DNA of 64,000 bases from Pseudomonas fildesensis (GTDB lineage Bacteria; Pseudomonadota; Gammaproteobacteria; Pseudomonadales; Pseudomonadaceae): positions 1 to 64,000 of the forward strand of contig NZ_LFMW01000018.1 of NCBI RefSeq assembly GCF_001050345.1. Reading direction: 5' to 3'. The notes under the pieces were generated by a model. The model did not search any database and was not told where the DNA came from. It saw only the letters and a list, made by a program, of their open reading frames with translations. This document shows positions 1 to 8,246 of the stretch, in pieces (within the stretch, counting starts at the first letter, position 1; each line of letters begins with the position of its first letter). The translations under genes and the position numbers were made by a program.

Positions 1-113
1 TAGCGCTCTTGAGCCTCTTTATAACTCAACTCGCCTTTTTCGACCTGATCGACGACTGACAATTTAAAGGTCAGCGAGTAATCACGCTGACTGCGCCTTT
101 TTCCTGAATTCAT
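1..113 (-). CDS. IS3-family transposase OrfA, N-terminal part (cut by window edge)
   Basis: The minus strand encodes an N-terminus beginning MNSGKRRSQRDYSLTFKLSV and continuing with a VDQVEKGELSYKEAQER stretch. This is the helix-turn-helix start typical of IS3-family OrfA (transposase_8) proteins, which bind the IS ends and supply the first part of the frameshifted OrfAB transposase. An AGGAGG ribosome binding site lies six bases before the ATG. The rest of the gene and OrfB lie outside the window, so intactness cannot be judged. Confidence 0.75.
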   Translation of the reverse strand, partial: MNSGKRRSQRDYSLTFKLSVVDQVEKGELSYKEAQER

Positions 114-166
114 TACGCCCTCCTGAGATTGGGTCAGAAGGTGTAAACCTTATTCAGGACAAGACA
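1..166 (-). mobile_element. Left end of an IS3-family insertion sequence (partial)
   Basis: OrfA reads leftwards out of the window, so this is the upstream end of the IS. A plausible terminal inverted repeat runs from about 166 down to about 140, beginning TGTCTTGTCCTGAATAAGG on the minus strand. IS3 ends normally start with TG. The exact boundary and target duplication cannot be fixed without the other end. The element lies directly beyond the htpX terminator and disrupts no visible gene on this side. Confidence 0.5.
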
Positions 167-171
167 CGCCC

Positions 172-203
172 AAAAAAAAGGGGCGATCCAATCGCCCCTT
201 TTT
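172..203 (-). terminator. Rho-independent terminator after htpX
   Basis: GGGGCGAT pairs with ATCGCCCC across a 3-base loop. A-runs and T-runs lie on both sides, so the hairpin can stop htpX transcripts and also transcripts coming from the IS. Confidence 0.8.
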
Positions 204-216
204 GCGTTGCCGGCTA

Positions 217-1104
217 TCAGCCGCGACGACGCAGTGCGTCGATGCGCTCTTCCAGCGGCGGATGGCTCATGAACATGCGAGCCAGACCCTGCTTGATGCC
301 ACCGTTGATGCCGAAGGCCGTCAGGCTGTCCGGCATATGCACCGGCAGGCCCTGTTCCGAGCGCAGGTGTTGCAACGCTGCAATCATCGCCCCAGTACCG
401 GCCAGGCGAGCACCGGCTTCGTCTGCGCGGAATTCGCGTTTGCGCGAGAACCACATGGTGATCGCGCTGGCCAGGAAGCCCAGCACCAATTCAGCGAAGA
501 TGGTCGCCACGTAGTAGGCAATGCCGCGGCCTCCTTCGTTCTTGAAGATGACCTTGTCGACGAAGTTGCCGATGATTCGTGCGAAGAACATCACGAAGGT
601 GTTCACCACGCCCTGGACCAGCGCCAGGGTGACCATGTCACCGTTGGCCACGTGGCCGATCTCGTGGGCCAGTACCGCCTTCACTTCATCGTAGGAGAAG
701 CGTTCCAGCATGCCCTGGCTCACCGCAACGAGCGCGTCGTTCTTGTTCCAGCCGGTGGCAAAGGCGTTGGCTTCATAGGCCGGGAAGATCCCGACTTCGG
801 GCATCTTGATGCCCGCCTCGCGGGACAGTTGCTCGACGGTCTGCAGCAACCATTGTTCATGCCGGGTACGTGGCTGGGTGATGACCTGGGTGCTGGTACT
901 CATCTTCGCCATCCACTTGGAGATGAACAGCGAGAACAGCGAGCCGGCGAAACCAAAGACCGCACAGAAAACCAGCAGCTGATTGAGGTTCAGATCAACC
1001 CCGTTGGCCGCCATGAACCCGTTGAAGCCGAAAAGGCTCAGGGTGATGCTGGCAATCAGCACGACCGCCAGGTTAGTGGCCAAGAACAGCAGGATGCGCA
1101 TCAT
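217..1104 (-). CDS. htpX: Protease HtpX, membrane zinc metalloprotease (M48B)
   Basis: The gene encodes 295 aa, the family length. HtpX is an inner-membrane metalloprotease that degrades misfolded membrane proteins alongside FtsH. Two hydrophobic segments (about residues 4-25 and 40-62) precede the zinc site HEIGH at 147-151. Two more hydrophobic segments follow (about 160-180 and 190-210), then the glutamate-containing RADEAGA motif that gives the third metal ligand. The position beside alaA and msrB is conserved in Pseudomonas. About 300 bases separate it from alaA, so it probably has its own promoter. Confidence 0.95.
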   Translation of the reverse strand: MMRILLFLATNLAVVLIASITLSLFGFNGFMAANGVDLNLNQLLVFCAVFGFAGSLFSLFISKWMAKMSTSTQVITQPRTRHEQWLLQTVEQLSREAGIKMPEVGIFPAYEANAFATGWNKNDALVAVSQGMLERFSYDEVKAVLAHEIGHVANGDMVTLALVQGVVNTFVMFFARIIGNFVDKVIFKNEGGRGIAYYVATIFAELVLGFLASAITMWFSRKREFRADEAGARLAGTGAMIAALQHLRSEQGLPVHMPDSLTAFGINGGIKQGLARMFMSHPPLEERIDALRRRG

Positions 1105-1368
1105 GGTTGTAGAGTTCTCCTCAGGCTTAATATGTCGCGTACTGCGGGGTATATAAGGTGCGGCATGGGGTGATTCAACCGAGCGACTATTTCAAACTGT
1201 GTCCTACAGCCTGAATGTAGAGGCTTGAAGGGAATTTCCGACGCGAAATAAGCGGCTCAATCAGTACGTGATTGCCTCTACGCCCTGTAATTATAGGGGG
1301 CAAGTGCTTGGCAGGGGGCTGGTCAGGTACAGGGCAGGGGGATCGGCGGAGAAGTGTTGCCAGATAAT

Positions 1369-1399
1369 CGCTGTACGACCGAATACCGGTCGTACAGCG
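1369..1399 (-). terminator. Strong inverted repeat downstream of alaA, probable terminator
   Basis: Perfect 12-base arms CGCTGTACGACC and GGTCGTACAGCG are separated by 7 bases, ten bases after the alaA stop codon. There is no proper U-run after it, so it may act as an mRNA 3' stabiliser rather than a classical terminator. The surrounding gap 1105-1408 otherwise holds only the htpX upstream region. Confidence 0.55.
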
Positions 1400-1408
1400 T
1401 TACATTTG

Positions 1409-2620
1409 TTACTGGCGGTAGGACTTCAGGAAGTTGCCAATGCGACCAATGGCCATTTCCAGCTCATCCACACGCGGCAAGGTGACCACGCGGAAGTGAT
1501 CGGGCCACGGCCAATTGAACGCGGTGCCTTGCACTACCAACAGCTTTTCCGACAGCAGCAGGTCGAGCACGAACTTCTCGTCGTTGAGGATCGGGCACAC
1601 CTTCGGGTCGATGCGGGGGAAGGCGTACAACGCGCCCATCGGCTTCACGCAGCTCACGCCGGGTATGTCGTTGAGCAGTTCCCAGGTGCGGTTGCGCTGC
1701 TCCAGCAGACGGCCTTGGGGCAGGATCAGGTCGTTGATGCTCTGGTAGCCCCCCAGGGCGGTCTGGATCGCGTGCTGGCTCGGCACGTTGGCGCACAGGC
1801 GCATGTTGGCCAGCATGTCGATGCCTTCGATGTAGCTTTGGGCGTTGTGCTTGGGCCCGGAGATGGCGATCCAGCCGGAGCGGAAACCCGCCACGCGGTA
1901 GGACTTGGACAGGCCGTTGAAGGTCAGGCACAGCAGGTCCGGCGCCAGGGAGGCGGTGCAGATGTGCACGGCGTCGTCGTAGAGGATCTTGTCGTAGATC
2001 TCGTCGGAGAACACCACCAGGTTGTGCTGGCGCGCCAGCTCGAGCATGCCCAGCAGCACTTCCCTGGAGTACACCGCACCGGTCGGGTTGTTCGGGTTGA
2101 TGATTACCAGGGCCTTGGTGTTGGGGGTGATCTTGGCCTTGATGTCGGCCAGGTCCGGGAACCAGTCGGCGCCCTCATCACACAGGTAATGCACCGGGTG
2201 CCCGCCGGCGAGGGTCACGGCGGCGGTCCACAGCGGGTAGTCCGGGGCCGGCACCAGCACTTCGTCGCCGTTGTTGAGCAGGGCTTGCATGGTCATGACG
2301 ATCAGCTCGGACACGCCGTTGCCCAGGTAGATGTCTTCGATGCCGACACCTTCGACCTGCTTCTGCTGGTAGTACTGCATCACCGCCTTGCGCGCACTGA
2401 ACAGGCCTTTGGAGTCGCTGTAGCCCTGTGCGGTGGGCAAGTTGCGGATCACGTCCTGGAGGATTTCGTCCGGCGCTTCGAAACCAAAGGGCGCCGGGTT
2501 GCCAATGTTCAGCTTGAGGATGCGATGGCCTTCCTCTTCCAGGCGTTTGGCGTGCTTGAGCACAGGGCCGCGAATGTCGTAGCAGACGTTGGCGAGCTTG
2601 TTCGATTTGCTGACCTGCAT
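1409..2620 (-). CDS. alaA: Alanine-type aminotransferase (AlaA-like), PLP-dependent class I
   Basis: The protein is 403 aa, near-identical in length to E. coli AlaA (405 aa), which makes alanine from pyruvate and glutamate. It is a fold-type I aminotransferase. It has the NPNNPTGAVYS substrate/PLP loop, the SDEIYDK aspartate region and the NGLSKSYRVAGFR Schiff-base lysine segment. An upstream in-frame extension exists to 2941. The ATG at 2618-2620, with CAGGATC ahead of it and the family N-terminus MQVSKSNKLANVCYDIRGPV, marks the real start. It is divergent from msrB. Confidence 0.9.
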   Translation of the reverse strand: MQVSKSNKLANVCYDIRGPVLKHAKRLEEEGHRILKLNIGNPAPFGFEAPDEILQDVIRNLPTAQGYSDSKGLFSARKAVMQYYQQKQVEGVGIEDIYLGNGVSELIVMTMQALLNNGDEVLVPAPDYPLWTAAVTLAGGHPVHYLCDEGADWFPDLADIKAKITPNTKALVIINPNNPTGAVYSREVLLGMLELARQHNLVVFSDEIYDKILYDDAVHICTASLAPDLLCLTFNGLSKSYRVAGFRSGWIAISGPKHNAQSYIEGIDMLANMRLCANVPSQHAIQTALGGYQSINDLILPQGRLLEQRNRTWELLNDIPGVSCVKPMGALYAFPRIDPKVCPILNDEKFVLDLLLSEKLLVVQGTAFNWPWPDHFRVVTLPRVDELEMAIGRIGNFLKSYRQ

Positions 2621-2822
2621 GGCGATGTGATCCTGAAAATGAACGATCCAGACGGCGTAGGCACTACCGTACTGTGAAACCTGCAAGGCCCGCACCCCTA
2701 AATACGTTTGAATGCCGGTAGCGCGGGTGCCAGACTGGCGTTTTGAAGAGGCGCAATCATACGTGCCGCCTGATCCATGGAAAAGACACAGATCAGGCTT
2801 TTTCAGTTGCCGAGGTGTACCG

Positions 2823-3215
2823 ATGGAAAAGCTGCAGAAAACCGTTGATGAATGGAAGGCCATGCTCGATCCGGAGCAATACAACGTGTGCCGTCTCAAG
2901 GGCACCGAACGGCCTTTCAGTGGTAAGTACAACGGGACCAAGACCGACGGTGTGTATCACTGCATCTGCTGCAATGAGCCGCTGTTCGACTCAAAGGCCA
3001 AGTTTGATTCCGGCTGCGGCTGGCCAAGCTTCTACGAGCCGATTGCCGGCAGCGCGATGGTCGAGATCCGTGACGTCAGCCACGGCATGGTCCGCACCGA
3101 AGTCACCTGCGCCAAATGCGATGCGCACCTGGGGCACGTGTTCCCGGACGGCCCGCCGCCGACCGGTTTGCGTTATTGCATCAACTCGGTGTGCCTGGAC
3201 CTGGTGCCCCGCTAG
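2823..3215 (+). CDS. msrB: Peptide methionine-(R)-S-oxide reductase MsrB
   Basis: The protein has 130 aa. MsrB reduces the R epimer of methionine sulfoxide in proteins. The catalytic cysteine lies in the RYCINSVCLDL motif near the C-terminus. Two CxxC pairs (CICC about residues 44-47 and CAKC about 93-96) bind structural zinc. The start with GAGG 8 bases upstream was preferred to the longer frame from 2712, because family proteins begin just ahead of EWKAMLDPEQYNVCR. It belongs functionally with the adjacent gpx-ospR oxidative stress genes. Confidence 0.95.
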   Translation: MEKLQKTVDEWKAMLDPEQYNVCRLKGTERPFSGKYNGTKTDGVYHCICCNEPLFDSKAKFDSGCGWPSFYEPIAGSAMVEIRDVSHGMVRTEVTCAKCDAHLGHVFPDGPPPTGLRYCINSVCLDLVPR

Positions 3216-3229
3216 TCAGTAGCCCCATT

Positions 3230-3325
3230 GTGGCGAGAGAGCTTGCTCCCGTGCGATTGCGCAGCAGTCGCCAGCTTTAGGTGGGGGCGCTTCGCACCCC
3301 AACGGGAGCAAGCTCCCTGGCCACA
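3230..3325. repeat. REPIN (paired REP palindromes)
   Basis: Two REP units face each other: GTGGCGAGAGAGCTTGCTCC at the left and its complement AGCAAGCTCCCTGGCCAC at the right. This is the usual P. fluorescens-group intergenic REPIN. Confidence 0.85.
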
Positions 3326-3363
3326 GACGCGATCATGGGCTGATAGTGGGGTATCAGTTTGGT

Positions 3364-3389
3364 CAATTAAATTGCACGCAATTGAATTG
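3364..3389. promoter_or_regulatory. Two OhrR/OspR-type operator palindromes
   Basis: CAATTAAATTG (3364-3374) and CAATTGAATTG (3379-3389) are 11-base palindromes with centres 15 bases apart. They match the CAATT-N-AATTG core of known OhrR operators. A promoter of TTGCAC (3372-3377), 17 bases, and TATGTT (3395-3400) overlaps both, so bound repressor would block it. The pair sits 42 bases ahead of gpx, whose downstream partner encodes an OhrR-class regulator, implying autoregulation. Confidence 0.65.
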
Positions 3390-3430
3390 CCCGCTATGTT
3401 TTACTCTCCTACTTTCATCGAGGCATTGCC

Positions 3431-3916
3431 ATGAGTGACAACCTGCTGAGCATCCCTTGCACCACCATCAAGGGTGAGCAAAAGACCTTGGCCGATTTCG
3501 CCGGCAAGGCCATCTTGGTGGTCAATACCGCCAGCAAATGTGGCTTCACCCCGCAGTACAAAGGGCTGGAGCAACTCTGGCAGGACTACAGGGACCAGGG
3601 CCTGGTGGTGCTGGGTTTTCCCTGCAACCAGTTCGGCAAGCAGGAGCCGGGCAACGAAGGCGCGATTTCCGAGTTCTGTGAGCTGAACTTCGGCGTCAGC
3701 TTTCCGCTGTTCAAGAAGATCGACGTCAACGGCAGCGAGGCTCACCCCCTATTCGTGCAGCTGAAAAAACAGGCACCGGGCCTGCTGGGTTCCAAGGGGA
3801 TCAAGTGGAATTTCACCAAGTTCCTCATCGGTCGTGACGGCCAGGTGGTCAAGCGTTTTGCGCCGACCACCAAGCCGCATGACCTGACCCAAGAGATCGA
3901 AGCCCTGCTCAAATGA
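3431..3916 (+). CDS. gpx: Glutathione peroxidase family protein
   Basis: The protein has 161 aa and a thioredoxin fold. It reduces hydrogen peroxide and organic hydroperoxides, in bacteria often with thioredoxin as donor. The catalytic tetrad is visible: Cys in NTASKCGFTPQY, Gln in LGFPCNQFGKQEPG, and Trp/Asn in IKWNFTKFLI. It is a cysteine (not selenocysteine) enzyme. Its last 4 bases overlap the start of ospR (ATGA), so the pair is co-transcribed from the operator-bearing promoter at 3364-3400. Confidence 0.93.
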   Translation: MSDNLLSIPCTTIKGEQKTLADFAGKAILVVNTASKCGFTPQYKGLEQLWQDYRDQGLVVLGFPCNQFGKQEPGNEGAISEFCELNFGVSFPLFKKIDVNGSEAHPLFVQLKKQAPGLLGSKGIKWNFTKFLIGRDGQVVKRFAPTTKPHDLTQEIEALLK

Positions 3917-4404
3917 CCGACGTGCCAAGCGTGTCCCTGGCCCTCGACGACCAGTTGTGTTTCAAGCTCTACGCCGCGTCACGCGCAGTGACGCGCGCCT
4001 ACAAGCCGATGCTGGATCAGTTGGGCCTGACCTACCCGCAATACGTGGTGATGCTGGTGTTGTGGGAGTGGCACGACACGCCTGCGCTGCAGCCGACGGT
4101 CAAGGCCCTGGGCGCGCGCCTGATGCTCGACTCGGGCACGCTGACGCCGTTGCTCAAGCGTCTTGAACAGCTTGCGCTGGTGAAGCGTCAGCGCAGCGCG
4201 AGGGATGAGCGGGAAGTGCACTTGAGTCTGAGCGAGGCCGGTGTGCAGTTGCGCGAGCAGGCCCATGGCCTGAAGACCCGTCTGTTGTGCGACAGCGGCG
4301 TCGACCTGAACCAGGCCGACGCCTTGCGCGACGGCCTCGACCAATTGCTGGCGCAGATCAGAGACTTGTCGTCGTCGGCACCCACAGGTCCAGCAGGGCC
4401 TTGA
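3913..4404 (+). CDS. ospR: OspR/OhrR-type MarR-family peroxide-sensing repressor
   Basis: The protein has 163 aa with a winged helix MarR domain. The N-terminal LCFKLYAASRAV holds the conserved reactive cysteine (about residue 16) of OhrR proteins, which is oxidised by peroxides and releases DNA. The YPQYVVMLVLWE helix and the RQRSARDEREVHLSLSEAG wing are typical. Coupling to gpx and the neighbouring sagS gene match P. aeruginosa ospR (PA2825). Its 3' end overlaps the 3' end of the opposite-strand kinase by 47 bases. Confidence 0.85.
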   Translation: MTDVPSVSLALDDQLCFKLYAASRAVTRAYKPMLDQLGLTYPQYVVMLVLWEWHDTPALQPTVKALGARLMLDSGTLTPLLKRLEQLALVKRQRSARDEREVHLSLSEAGVQLREQAHGLKTRLLCDSGVDLNQADALRDGLDQLLAQIRDLSSSAPTGPAGP

Positions 4405-6667
4405 GTTCTTCACGACGGAACGGTTTGGCCAGGTAATCACTCATCCCCGCCGCGCGGCAACGCTCGCGTTCTTCCGACAGGGCGTTGGCCGTCAAGGCGA
4501 CGATGGGCAGGTCCGGCCAGCGCCCGCTACGGCGAATCTGCCGGCTGGCTTCGTAGCCATCCATCACTGGCATGTTGCAGTCCATCAACACCAGGTCGAA
4601 GCGTTGTTCCTCGAGGAACTTGAGCGCCTCGCCGCCATGGGCTGCCACGATCACTTCGCACCCCAACTTGCCGAGCATGCCCTTGGCCACCAGTTGATTG
4701 ACCGGGTTGTCTTCCACCAGCAGGATCCGCGCCCGGTGTGCGAGGGGGGTGGCCTCCAACTGCACGGGGTCGAGGATCGGTTGCGTGTCGCTGCGCAGGT
4801 TGCGCTGCAGGATCTGATACAACGCGTTGCGGCTCAAGGGCCGTGCTTGTTGCTGCAAAGGCGCCAGGGCCGCGACTTCTTCGCTGGGCATGAAATTGCC
4901 ATAGGCCGTCACCAGCAGTACCGGCGCAGAAATGCCCGGGCGTATGCGGAACAGGCATTCCGGGCAGTCCGTGATGAGCAGGTCAGGCTTTTGCCCGGTC
5001 AGATCGTCATCCATGCTGAAGCAACGCGGCGTCAGCCCCCAACTGGGCAGCAGGGACGTCAGCAGTTCGGCCAGGCCGCTGCCGGCGCTGGTGATGGCGA
5101 TCACTTCACCTTTGAGTGGCGCTTGCCGCATGGCGGGCAAGTGGGCAGGCAGGGGCAGGTCGGCACAGAACTGACTGCCGAACCCCACCTCTGAGCTGAT
5201 GCTCAACCGGCCCTGCATCGCTTCGCACAGGTTGTGGGTCAGCGCCAGGCCCAGCCCCGTGCCGCCAAACTGACGGGTGATACCGGCACCGGCCTGGGTG
5301 AACGGCTGGAAAATCTTGACCTGCGCGTCCTGGGCGATGCCAATGCCGGTGTCGCACACTTCGATTTTCACCCGGCCGTCACGGGCGCTGAGGCGCACGT
5401 CCACCCGGCCGAAGCGGGTGAACTTCAAGGCGTTGGACAGCAAGTTGCTGACGATCTGGCGCACGCGAGTCGAGTCGCCAAGCACCTGGGCGGGGAACTG
5501 CGGATCGATCAGGCACGTCAGCTCGACGCTCGGCGCGGCGTTCTGCGACAGCAGGTTGGCGGTGTCTTCCACCAGTGAGCCGAGGTCGAACGGGATGCGC
5601 TCCAGCTCCAGCTGGCCGGCATCGAACTTGGACAGGTCGAGGATATCGTTGAGCAGTTCCACCAGCACTTTGCCGGAGTCGTGGGCGATGGACAGCTGTT
5701 GGCGCTGTTCGGCGTTGAGCGGGCTGTCCAGTGACAGCGCGAGCATGCCCAGCAAGCCATTGAGCGGTGTGCGGATCTCGTGGCTCATATTGGCCACGAA
5801 CGCCGCCCGCGCCTGGGCCATGCCCAGCGCGTTCATCTTTGCCGCTTCCAGTTCATCGTTGGACTGGCTCAAGCTCTGGTTGCTGGCCTTCAACTCAAGC
5901 GTGCGCGCGGAGACGATGTCTTCCAGTTGCCCAAGGTACTCGGTGAGGCGGTCCTCGGCGTGGCGGCGCTGCTGGATTTCGGCTTCCATGTTTTCGAATT
6001 GCTGGTTGGCCACGTTGACCAGCACCCCGATTTCATCGTTTTCGTGCCCCGGCGGGCAGTCCAGGCGGGCCTGCTTGCGCGTGCTCAGCTCGCGGATAAT
6101 GCGCACCAGCGGTTGGGTCAGCATCACGTAGAACAGGCCCAGCAAAATCCCGGTCAGCAGCAGGCTGCGAGCGAACCCGTTGGCCAGGGTGATTTCGGCG
6201 CGGTGCAGGAAGCGGCTGCCAAAGGCATAGGTGTCCACGTCCAGACGCAGCATGCCGAGGGACTCGTTGGGCATGTGGCTGAGGAACAGCCGGTCTTCAA
6301 ACTGTCGGTTGGCGCCGAACAGGAAGTCGCTGATGGGCCGGTACGTTCCTTCCTTGCGCGGCCGATCGACGTCGGCCAGTACCACGCCGTTGTTGTCGAC
6401 CAGTTGGGCGCGAATGATCGCGGGGGAATGCAACAGGCCCAGGGTCAATTCCTGGGCCAGTTCGGCGTCGATGTTGTAGGCGATGCGTGACGCGGGGTTA
6501 TGGCTGATTTCGATCAGCGAGCGAATTTCACGGTTGATGGATGCGTCTTCGCTGGCATAATCAATGCCGATTTGGATCAGACTGAGCAAGGTTCCCAAGA
6601 CGAAACCGACCAGCACAGTCAATCTGGCTTGTTTATAAGACAAGCGGTGGGCGAACTTGATATCCAT
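4358..6667 (-). CDS. sagS: SagS-like hybrid sensor histidine kinase
   Basis: The protein has 769 aa. It has TM1 (about 16-34), a periplasmic sensor segment (about 35-165), TM2 (about 168-185), HAMP and coiled coil (190-285), HisKA with phospho-acceptor His about 296 in MSHEIRTPLN, an HATPase domain, and a C-terminal receiver with Asp about 696 in LMDCNMPVMDG. No HPt is present, so phosphate must pass to a separate HPt protein. Gene order and architecture match P. aeruginosa SagS (PA2824), which switches cells to surface growth through HptB and BfiS. The name is inferred from synteny. The ATG at 6665-6667 was preferred over a 26-residue upstream extension lacking a family-like sequence. Confidence 0.8.
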   Translation of the reverse strand: MDIKFAHRLSYKQARLTVLVGFVLGTLLSLIQIGIDYASEDASINREIRSLIEISHNPASRIAYNIDAELAQELTLGLLHSPAIIRAQLVDNNGVVLADVDRPRKEGTYRPISDFLFGANRQFEDRLFLSHMPNESLGMLRLDVDTYAFGSRFLHRAEITLANGFARSLLLTGILLGLFYVMLTQPLVRIIRELSTRKQARLDCPPGHENDEIGVLVNVANQQFENMEAEIQQRRHAEDRLTEYLGQLEDIVSARTLELKASNQSLSQSNDELEAAKMNALGMAQARAAFVANMSHEIRTPLNGLLGMLALSLDSPLNAEQRQQLSIAHDSGKVLVELLNDILDLSKFDAGQLELERIPFDLGSLVEDTANLLSQNAAPSVELTCLIDPQFPAQVLGDSTRVRQIVSNLLSNALKFTRFGRVDVRLSARDGRVKIEVCDTGIGIAQDAQVKIFQPFTQAGAGITRQFGGTGLGLALTHNLCEAMQGRLSISSEVGFGSQFCADLPLPAHLPAMRQAPLKGEVIAITSAGSGLAELLTSLLPSWGLTPRCFSMDDDLTGQKPDLLITDCPECLFRIRPGISAPVLLVTAYGNFMPSEEVAALAPLQQQARPLSRNALYQILQRNLRSDTQPILDPVQLEATPLAHRARILLVEDNPVNQLVAKGMLGKLGCEVIVAAHGGEALKFLEEQRFDLVLMDCNMPVMDGYEASRQIRRSGRWPDLPIVALTANALSEERERCRAAGMSDYLAKPFRREELKALLDLWVPTTTSL

Positions 6668-6836
6668 CGGGTGTTGAACCACTTTACGTTTCCCTTCGCC
6701 CGGCAAGCATAGCTGAACATCCACAGGCTCTGGCTTGCCCGGCATAAATCGATGTTTTTAAAGGCGCAGCTCGGTGCGGTCTACCGCAGGCTTGCCAATA
6801 CGCCATCTTTTTCAAGAACTTGCCAGAGGAATAATC

Positions 6837-7727
6837 GTGGACTCTCGATTGAATGCCTTTCTTGAGCGTGCCGAGTCGGTGCTCGCACGCCTGGAACCCT
6901 TGCTCCCCGCGCCGCGCCAGACCATCGACTGGAACCAGTGCCTGGCCGCGCGCTGGCAGCGCGAAGGGCGCAGCGGCTTTCTGTTGCCACTGGAAGTCAG
7001 CCTGGACATGCGCTTGTCCGACCTGATCGGCGTGGACAAGCAGCGCGAACAACTGGCGCGCAACACCCAGCAATTTCTCGATGGCCTGCCCGCCAACCAT
7101 GCCTTGCTGTGGGGTTCGCGTGGCACCGGCAAATCGTCCATGGTGCGCGCGTTGCTGGCGCAGCACGCGACGGCTGGCTTGCGCCTGATTGAAATCGAGC
7201 GCGATCACCTGGCCGACCTGCCGCGTGTGGTCGAACAACTGACCAAGTTGCCCCAGCGGTTCGTGCTGTTTTGCGATGATTTGTCCTTCGAGGCCGGTGA
7301 AAGCGATTACCGCGTGCTCAAGAGTGTGCTGGACGGCTCCCTGGAGCAGGCACCGGAAAACGTCTTGCTGTACGCCACGTCCAACCGTCGCCACCTGGTG
7401 CCGGAAAACCAGAGCGATAACGAAAACTGGAAAACGGTGGATGGCGAACTGCATCCCAACGAGGCGGTCGAGGACAAGATTGCGTTGTCCGACCGTTTCG
7501 GCTTGTGGCTGTCGTTCTACCCGTTCAACCAGGAACACTTTCTGGATGTGGTCGAGCACTGGATCGGCGAACTGGCGAGCAAGGCCGGTTTGCAGTGGCA
7601 GCGCGATGAGGAACTCGACATCCTCGCCGTGCGCTGGGCCACCGGGCGTGGCAATCGCAACGGCCGCTGCGCGTATCAATTCGCCCGTTATTGGGTGGGT
7701 CTCAAACTGCTGGAGCGTCAACCATGA
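6837..7727 (+). CDS. DUF815 family AAA ATPase
   Basis: The protein has 296 aa from a GTG with AGAGGA six bases upstream. The Walker A motif GSRGTGKSS is near residue 92. A Walker B-like LFCDDLSF follows, then a sensor-1-like LLYATSNRRHL. This is the DUF815 (PF05673) architecture, whose cellular role is not established. It overlaps the next gene by 4 bases (ATGA), so the two are translationally coupled. A longer frame to 6774 exists but has no ribosome binding site. Confidence 0.85.
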   Translation: MDSRLNAFLERAESVLARLEPLLPAPRQTIDWNQCLAARWQREGRSGFLLPLEVSLDMRLSDLIGVDKQREQLARNTQQFLDGLPANHALLWGSRGTGKSSMVRALLAQHATAGLRLIEIERDHLADLPRVVEQLTKLPQRFVLFCDDLSFEAGESDYRVLKSVLDGSLEQAPENVLLYATSNRRHLVPENQSDNENWKTVDGELHPNEAVEDKIALSDRFGLWLSFYPFNQEHFLDVVEHWIGELASKAGLQWQRDEELDILAVRWATGRGNRNGRCAYQFARYWVGLKLLERQP

Positions 7728-8206
7728 TCGATTTGCAGCAGGCCGGTACCGGTCTTGATGGCTATGCCATGTTGTGTGCACAGCTGGAGTCGCTGTTGGC
7801 CGATGAGCGGGATTTCATTGCCAACAGCGCGCAGTTTTCCGCCTTCCTGTTCAACCAGCTGGATGACCTGAACTGGGCCGGCTTCTACCTCAACCGCAAC
7901 GAAGAGCTGGTACTCGGCCCGTTCCAGGGCCAGATCGCCTGCGTGCGCATCCCGTTCGGTCGTGGGGTGTGCGGGGCGGCGGCGGCGTCGCGGCAAACCC
8001 AACGGGTGGAAGATGTGCACGCGTTCCCAGGGCACATCGCCTGTGACAGCGCCTCGAACAGCGAGCTGGTGGTGCCGCTGGTCAAGGGCGGCCAACTGAT
8101 TGGCGTCCTCGACCTCGACAGCCCGTCGCTGGCCCGCTTTACCGAGCAGGACCAGGCCGGTATCGAACAGCTGGCGGCGATTTTCCTGCGCTTGACCGAC
8201 TGCTGA
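7724..8206 (+). CDS. msrC: Free methionine-(R)-sulfoxide reductase (GAF domain)
   Basis: The protein has 160 aa and is a single GAF domain of the fRMsr/YebR family, which reduces free methionine R-sulfoxide. The three redox cysteines are present: two in ACVRIPFGRGVCGAAA and one in HIACDSASNSELVVP. The ASNSELVVPL substrate segment is also intact. It adds a third methionine/peroxide repair activity to this neighbourhood, with msrB and gpx. Confidence 0.9.
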   Translation: MIDLQQAGTGLDGYAMLCAQLESLLADERDFIANSAQFSAFLFNQLDDLNWAGFYLNRNEELVLGPFQGQIACVRIPFGRGVCGAAAASRQTQRVEDVHAFPGHIACDSASNSELVVPLVKGGQLIGVLDLDSPSLARFTEQDQAGIEQLAAIFLRLTDC

Positions 8207-8214
8207 TCGGTCGT

Positions 8215-8246
8215 GGCAGGTGCGAGCCGGTGCGCTCGCGCCTGCC
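8215..8246. terminator. Hairpin between convergent genes
   Basis: GGCAGG and GCGAGC pair with GCTCGC and CCTGCC in a GC-rich hairpin between the convergent ends of msrC and the kinase fragment. No long T-run is present, so its role as a terminator is tentative. Confidence 0.45.

Noticed and set aside
1268..2677. 469-codon plus-strand frame opposite alaA
   Set aside because: Antisense of the aminotransferase, with no translation signals.
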